Of a DNA stretch of 64,000 nt, positions 60,205-64,000 are shown one piece after another. The translations under genes and the position numbers were made by a program. A model generated the notes under the pieces. That model ran no database searches. It was not told the origin of the DNA and saw only the letters and a list, made by a program, of their open reading frames with translations. The stretch comes from Humibacter albus DSM 18994. GTDB lineage: Bacteria; Actinomycetota; Actinomycetes; Actinomycetales; Microbacteriaceae. Position 1 is the stretch's first letter. Each line of letters starts with the position of its first letter. The stretch covers positions 676,446 to 740,445 of the forward strand of contig NZ_ATXT01000011.1 of NCBI RefSeq assembly GCF_000421825.1, read 5' to 3'.

Positions 60205-61020
60205 TCAGACGCGTGGTCTGGTGTCTTCGAGATACGGGCGGTGATCAGGCCGTTCCACCGTATCGCGCTCCGCCTCGCCGACGACCGGCCACGACGAGAC
60301 GACGACGGCCGTGATGTTGTCCCTGCCGCCGGCGGCGATCGCCGCGTCGGTGAGCACGTCGGCCAGCCGCTCGTCGTGCGGCGTCTGGCGCAACAGCTCC
60401 GCGATCTCGGAGTCCGCGAGCTCCTTGCTGAGGCCGTCGGAGCAGATCAGGAACGTCTGCTCTCCGCCGGCCGGCAGCATCCAGACGTCCACGTCGACGT
60501 CGTCGGCCGCTCCGAGCGCCCGCGTGATGACGTTGCGCTCCGGATGTCCGCCCGCTTCGTGCGCGCTGATCACGCCCGCATCGATCAGCTCCTGCACGGC
60601 CGAGTGGTCGACGCTGAGCTGGGTGAGCCGCGCGCCATCCCAGCTGTAGACGCGGGAATCGCCGATGTTCACGATCATCCAGTAGCGCGTGCCCGCGTCG
60701 CTGCCGTTCACGGCGACGATGCCGGAGAGCGTGGTCCCGGCAACGGCGATGCCCGCGGCATCCGCCGTCGACAGTCCGCGCACCGCATCGTTCGCGGCGG
60801 CGATGGCGTCGAGAACATCGTTCGGCGTCACGCCGGCACCGGCCGGGATGCGTTCGGCGAGCACCGAGACGGCCGTGCTGCTGGCAAGGTCGCCGCGCGC
60901 GTGACCGCCCATGCCGTCGGCCACGACGAACACGGGGTCGCGGGCCAGCACCGCGTCTTCGTTCACGGCGCGCACGGCGCCCGCGTCAGTGCGGGCGCTC
61001 ACCGCCAGCGTCAGATTCAC
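60205..61020 (-). CDS. PP2C-family Ser/Thr phosphatase
   Basis: A 271-aa PPM/PP2C phosphatase with the metal-binding motifs VNEDAVL, VADGMGGHARGD, NIGDSRVY, CSDGLSKEL and GRDNITAVVV intact; it is soluble. It should reverse phosphorylation by the kinase encoded two genes downstream. The start is GTG at 61020 with AGGAG about 11 nt upstream, inside the last 35 bp of the TerC-like gene. About 160 bp separate it from the FHA gene. Confidence 0.95.
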   Translation of the reverse strand: MNLTLAVSARTDAGAVRAVNEDAVLARDPVFVVADGMGGHARGDLASSTAVSVLAERIPAGAGVTPNDVLDAIAAANDAVRGLSTADAAGIAVAGTTLSGIVAVNGSDAGTRYWMIVNIGDSRVYSWDGARLTQLSVDHSAVQELIDAGVISAHEAGGHPERNVITRALGAADDVDVDVWMLPAGGEQTFLICSDGLSKELADSEIAELLRQTPHDERLADVLTDAAIAAGGRDNITAVVVSSWPVVGEAERDTVERPDHRPYLEDTRPRV

Positions 61021-62044
61021 CGACCGAGTACTCCTGCCGTCTTTCCTGCTCGTCGGGCAGCCGTCCGGCCCGGCGGTCCACCCACATCTTGGTCAGACTT
61101 GCCATGGTAGCGACAACCATGGCCGCCGCGATGAATCCGAGTGACGCCCAGGTGCCGATCTCCGGCGCCCAGTGCACGGAACGGCCTCCGTTGATGAACG
61201 GCACTTCGTTCGTGTGCAGCGCGTGCAGAACGAGCTTCACGCCGATGAACACCAGGATCGCCGCGATGCCGTACTTGAGGTATTCGAGACGCTCCAACAG
61301 GTGGCCGAGCAGGAAGTACAGCTGCCGAAGCCCCATCAGCGCGAACACGTTGGCCGCGAAGACGAGGAACGGGCTCGTGGTGATGCCGAAGATCGCCGGA
61401 ATGGAGTCGAGAGCGAACAAGAGGTCGGTCGTTCCCAACGCGACGATCACGAGGATCATCGGTGTGAAGAACCGCTTTCCGTTGATCGTGACGCGCAGCT
61501 TGCCCTTGTCGAAGCGGTCGGAGATCTTGAGATGCTTTCGGGCGAACCGCGTGAGCGCGTTGTCCTTCTGTCCCTCTTCTTCCTGCTTGCCGAATGCCTG
61601 CGTGTACGCGGTGTACAGAAGGAAGGCGCCGAAGAGGTAGAAGATCCAGCTGAAGTTCTCGATCAGCTGCGCGCCGATCACGATGAAGATCGCGCGCAGG
61701 ATGAGCGCGATGATGATGCCCGCGAACAGCGCCTCCTGCTGATACCGCACGGGCACCGCGAACCGCGTCATGATCACGATGAAGACGAAGAGGTTGTCGA
61801 TGCTGAGGCTGTATTCGGTGAGCCAGCCCGCGAGGAACTGGCCTGCGTGCTCGGCGTCGCCCATCCAGAACAGGACGAGCGCGAAGACGACGGCGAGCAG
61901 TGAGTAGAACCCGACCCACACTGCCGCCTCGAGCGGTTTGGGCACGTGCGGTCGTTTGACGGCGAGCACGAGGTCGCCGACCAGAAGGAGGCACAGGATC
62001 ACCAGAGACGTGATCTCGAACCAGAGCGGAAGGGCTGTGAGCAT
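60986..62044 (-). CDS. TerC-family integral membrane protein (putative Mn2+ exporter)
   Basis: A 352-aa protein with about nine transmembrane helices. The TerC signature appears as LTEYSLSIDNLFVFIVIM and, in the second half, ALGTTDLLFALDSIPAIFGIT, each supplying acidic metal-ligand candidates. TerC proteins are linked to tellurite resistance in older literature and to Mn2+ efflux or metallation of exported enzymes more recently. A probable manganese riboswitch upstream supports the manganese role. Its 3' end overlaps the PP2C start by 35 bp. Confidence 0.92.
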   Translation of the reverse strand: MLTALPLWFEITSLVILCLLLVGDLVLAVKRPHVPKPLEAAVWVGFYSLLAVVFALVLFWMGDAEHAGQFLAGWLTEYSLSIDNLFVFIVIMTRFAVPVRYQQEALFAGIIIALILRAIFIVIGAQLIENFSWIFYLFGAFLLYTAYTQAFGKQEEEGQKDNALTRFARKHLKISDRFDKGKLRVTINGKRFFTPMILVIVALGTTDLLFALDSIPAIFGITTSPFLVFAANVFALMGLRQLYFLLGHLLERLEYLKYGIAAILVFIGVKLVLHALHTNEVPFINGGRSVHWAPEIGTWASLGFIAAAMVVATMASLTKMWVDRRAGRLPDEQERRQEYSVGESDAGGERPH

Positions 62045-62056
62045 CGAGGCGACTTT

Positions 62057-62201
62057 CGCAGGGTCTCGTCAGCCCGGCGGGTGCGCCGGGTGACGAGAGT
62101 CTCTCCCGCGCCTGAAGCGCCGCACGCCCGGGGCCGAACGGCCCGTGATGACGAACGTGACGATGGCCGCCGAGACGACCACTGGGATACTCCCCCTCGC
62201 G
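62057..62201 (-). promoter_or_regulatory. yybP-ykoY (manganese) riboswitch candidate
   Basis: The leader of the TerC gene has the hallmarks of this class on the minus strand. A 5' segment CGCGAGGG followed by GGAGTA (62201-62188) pairs with a 3' CCCTGCG (62063-62057), giving a P1 helix with one bulged G. The conserved 3' element GACGAGACC is immediately before it, preceded by a 7-bp GC hairpin (CCCGGCG/CGCCGGG). A long GC-rich stem lies between. The element ends 12 nt before the ATG, so it could control translation or transcription. The 324-bp gap to the next gene holds nothing else I can recognise. Confidence 0.7.
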
Positions 62202-62368
62202 TCACCGAGTCTACCGGAACGAACTGCTCGCAGTCCGGTGACAATGCACAGGCACGGCGCGCTCCGTGCATGCGCGGGTGCGAGCGGGAGGGCGACACGA
62301 TACACGCGAAAGGCGAGGTGCGCGGATGCCTTGAGCCGGGCATCCCACGCTCGTAGCGTTGGCATCGT

Positions 62369-63706
62369 ATGGAGTGGTTCGACGCGACCGGGTACGAGTT
62401 GGCGCGACAGGTCCTCGTGCGGGGTGTCGCGGCGCTGTACCTGATCGCGTTCTGTTCGACGATGGCGCAGTTCCGAGTGCTGCTCGGCGAACGCGGACTC
62501 CTGCCCACGCCGTCGTTCGTGCGCAGGATGGGACCCCGGCTGGGCCCCACACTTTTTCGATGGCGGTACTCGGATCGTCTGCTCATGACGGTGGCCGGTC
62601 TCGGCGCGCTGGTGGCGGCATCCCTCGTTCTCGGCCTGCCTCAGCTCGCGCCCTCGTGGCTGACGATGGCCGCGTTCCTGGCCGTCTGGTTGGGCTACCT
62701 CTCGATCGTGGATGTCGGTCAGACGTTCTACGCGTTCGGATGGGAGAGTCTGCTGCTCGAGGCCGGATTCGCGGCGGCGTTCCTCGGTTCGAACGATCAG
62801 GCGCCGCCGTGGGTGATGATCGTGTTCTTCCGCTGGCTGGTGTTCCGGCTCGAGTTCGGCGCCGGCATGATCAAGCTGCGCGGCGACCGTTCGTGGCGGG
62901 ACCTCACGGCGCTCTATTACCACCACGAGACGCAGCCGATGCCGGGACCGCTGAGCTGGTTCTTCCACCATCTTCCGCGCTGGTTCCACCGAATCGAGGT
63001 TCTGGGAAACCATTTCGCGCAGGTGGTTGTGCCGTTCTTCCTGTTCGCACCGCAGCCGGTGGCATCCATCGCGGCGGGGATCGTGATCCTCACACAGCTC
63101 TGGCTCGTGGCGTCGGGAAACTTCGCGTGGCTCAACGTGATCACCATCGTCTTGGCGTTCAGCGCCATCTCCGATCCGGTCGTCCACGCCGTGATCCCCG
63201 CCATGCCGGCGCACACCGACCACACCGTGACCCCGCTCTGGTTCTTCGTGGTGATCTGCGTGGTGGGAATCCTGTTGCTCGGGCTGAGCTGGGCGCCCCT
63301 GAAGAACCTGTTCGCCCGGCGCCAGCTGATGAACGCGAGCTTCAACCGCTGGCACCTCGTGAACGCCTACGGCGCGTTCGGCTCCGTGACGAAGGAGCGT
63401 TACGAGGTGATCGTCGAAGCGACCGATTCGACGGATGGGGCTACCGCGCAGTGGCGCGAATACGAGTTCAAGGGCAAGCCCGGCGACCCTCACCGGTGGC
63501 CGCGCCAGTTCGCGCCGTATCACTTGAGGCTGGACTGGCTGATGTGGTTCCTCGCGCTCGGCGCGCGCGGCGAGAACTGGTTCTACCCGCTGCTGCAGAA
63601 GCTGCTCGAGGCCGATCCGGCGACTCTGCGGATGCTCCGGCGCGCGCCGTTCGGAACGGGAGTGTCCGATAAACGGTGTATCTGGTCTGGCCTGACTGAG
63701 AGGTAA
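62369..63706 (+). pseudogene. lipase maturation factor family protein, 3' end replaced by an IS insertion
   Basis: The reading frame gives 445 aa with several transmembrane helices. FGWESLLLEAGF, LEFGAGMIKLRGD and NAYGAFGSVTKERYEV are hallmarks of the LMF1 (lipase maturation factor) family. Bacterial members normally continue about 50-80 residues beyond the LRRxPFG position, but here the match stops near 63657. The last ~16 residues (TGVSDKRCIWSGLTER) come from the inserted IS end. The protein is therefore truncated and probably non-functional, though it might still be made. TAGCGT lies 9 nt before the ATG, a possible leaderless promoter. It is divergent from the TerC gene. Confidence 0.8.
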
Positions 63707-64000
63707 GGCGATGACGGATGTCGTCGAGATGATTGATCCCGTGACGGGCGAGATCATCGATCAGCAGCAGATCGCCGAGCAGTTGCTCGCGGAAGCGAAG
63801 AAGAAGGGCGTGAGCCTGGTCGGACCGGACGGCCTGCTGGCCGGGTTGACGAAACGGGTGCTGGAGACCGCGCTCGAGGCGGAGATGACCGAACACCTCG
63901 GCTATGACAAGCATCAGCCCCGCACGAGGGAGAACGCCCGCAACGGGTCCCGGTCGAAGACGGTGCTCACCGAGGTCGGGGCCGTGCAGATCGATGTCCC
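63658..64000 (+). mobile_element. IS256-family insertion sequence, left part only
   Basis: The element's left end lies near 63655-63662, where homology to the lipase maturation factor breaks (around AGTGTCCGATAAACGG). A transposase gene begins 50 bp further in. The right end is beyond the window, so the inverted repeat and target duplication cannot be checked. The exact first base is uncertain by a few bases. Confidence 0.75.
63711..64000 (+). CDS. IS256-family transposase, N-terminal part
   Basis: The first 96 residues of a mutator-type (Transposase_mut) DDE transposase, cut by the window end. LLAGLTKRVLETALEAEMTEHLGYDKH and NGSRSKTVLTE are the conserved N-terminal DNA-binding features. The catalytic triad lies beyond the window. 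The ATG at 63711 has GAGAGG about 8 nt upstream. Confidence 0.92.
   Translation, partial: MTDVVEMIDPVTGEIIDQQQIAEQLLAEAKKKGVSLVGPDGLLAGLTKRVLETALEAEMTEHLGYDKHQPRTRENARNGSRSKTVLTEVGAVQIDV

Noticed and set aside
35826..61020. Type VII (ESX) secretion locus, suggested by the kinase, FHA and phosphatase genes
   Set aside because: No WXG100 protein, EccC-type ATPase or mycosin is encoded. The AAA+ protein is of the MoxR type.

Overview
This is high-GC actinobacterial DNA, most likely from a member of the Microbacteriaceae. The gene order coaD/DUF177/rpmF/rnc/mutM/smc/ftsY/ffh, the neighbouring recG/rsmD/thiL/ddl/gpsA/plsC/murA/leuD/leuC block, a Cys-less L32, and many TANNNT -10 boxes placed directly before start codons all point there. 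Nearly all genes lie on the minus strand. No rRNA, tRNA, CRISPR array or phage module was seen.

Region 1 (0-5.4 kb) is a compact three-gene operon. It encodes a fused EPSP-synthase-like/acyl-CoA-ligase protein, an acyl-CoA dehydrogenase and a FabL-like SDR enoyl reductase. The EPSP-synthase-like half has lost two PEP-contacting residues. The gene set matches what is needed to turn shikimate into cyclohexanecarboxyl-CoA, the starter unit for omega-cyclohexyl fatty acids, which are known in Curtobacterium pusillum and Humibacter. This is a functional inference.

Region 2 (5.4-35.8 kb) is mostly housekeeping: protein targeting (ffh, ftsY), chromosome organisation (smc), DNA repair (mutM, recG), RNA processing (rnc, rsmD), L32, CoA and thiamine cofactors (coaD, thiL), cell wall (ddl, murA), phospholipid (gpsA, plsC) and leucine (leuCD) synthesis. 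A moxR-DUF58-transglutaminase cassette sits between coaD and DUF177. Several intergenic gaps carry 17-22 bp tandem repeats, and two carry 69-bp hairpin palindromes of unrelated sequence.

Region 3 (35.8-61 kb) is the most unusual part: about 25 kb of minus-strand genes. Upstream is a phospho-signalling set: PP2C phosphatase, FHA protein, membrane Ser/Thr kinase and FHA-HTH regulator. Downstream are two paralogous surface-protein blocks. Each has a giant Ig/cadherin-like repeat protein (about 1,800 aa), a DUF58 protein and a membrane transglutaminase-fold protein whose Cys-His-Asp triad is replaced. One block also has a MoxR ATPase. The blocks share a near-identical promoter sequence, and the array ends with another FHA protein. 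I infer a kinase-controlled cell-surface assembly system.

Region 4 (61-64 kb) has a TerC-family membrane protein behind a probable yybP-ykoY manganese riboswitch, then a lipase-maturation-factor gene cut by an IS256-family insertion that runs off the window end.
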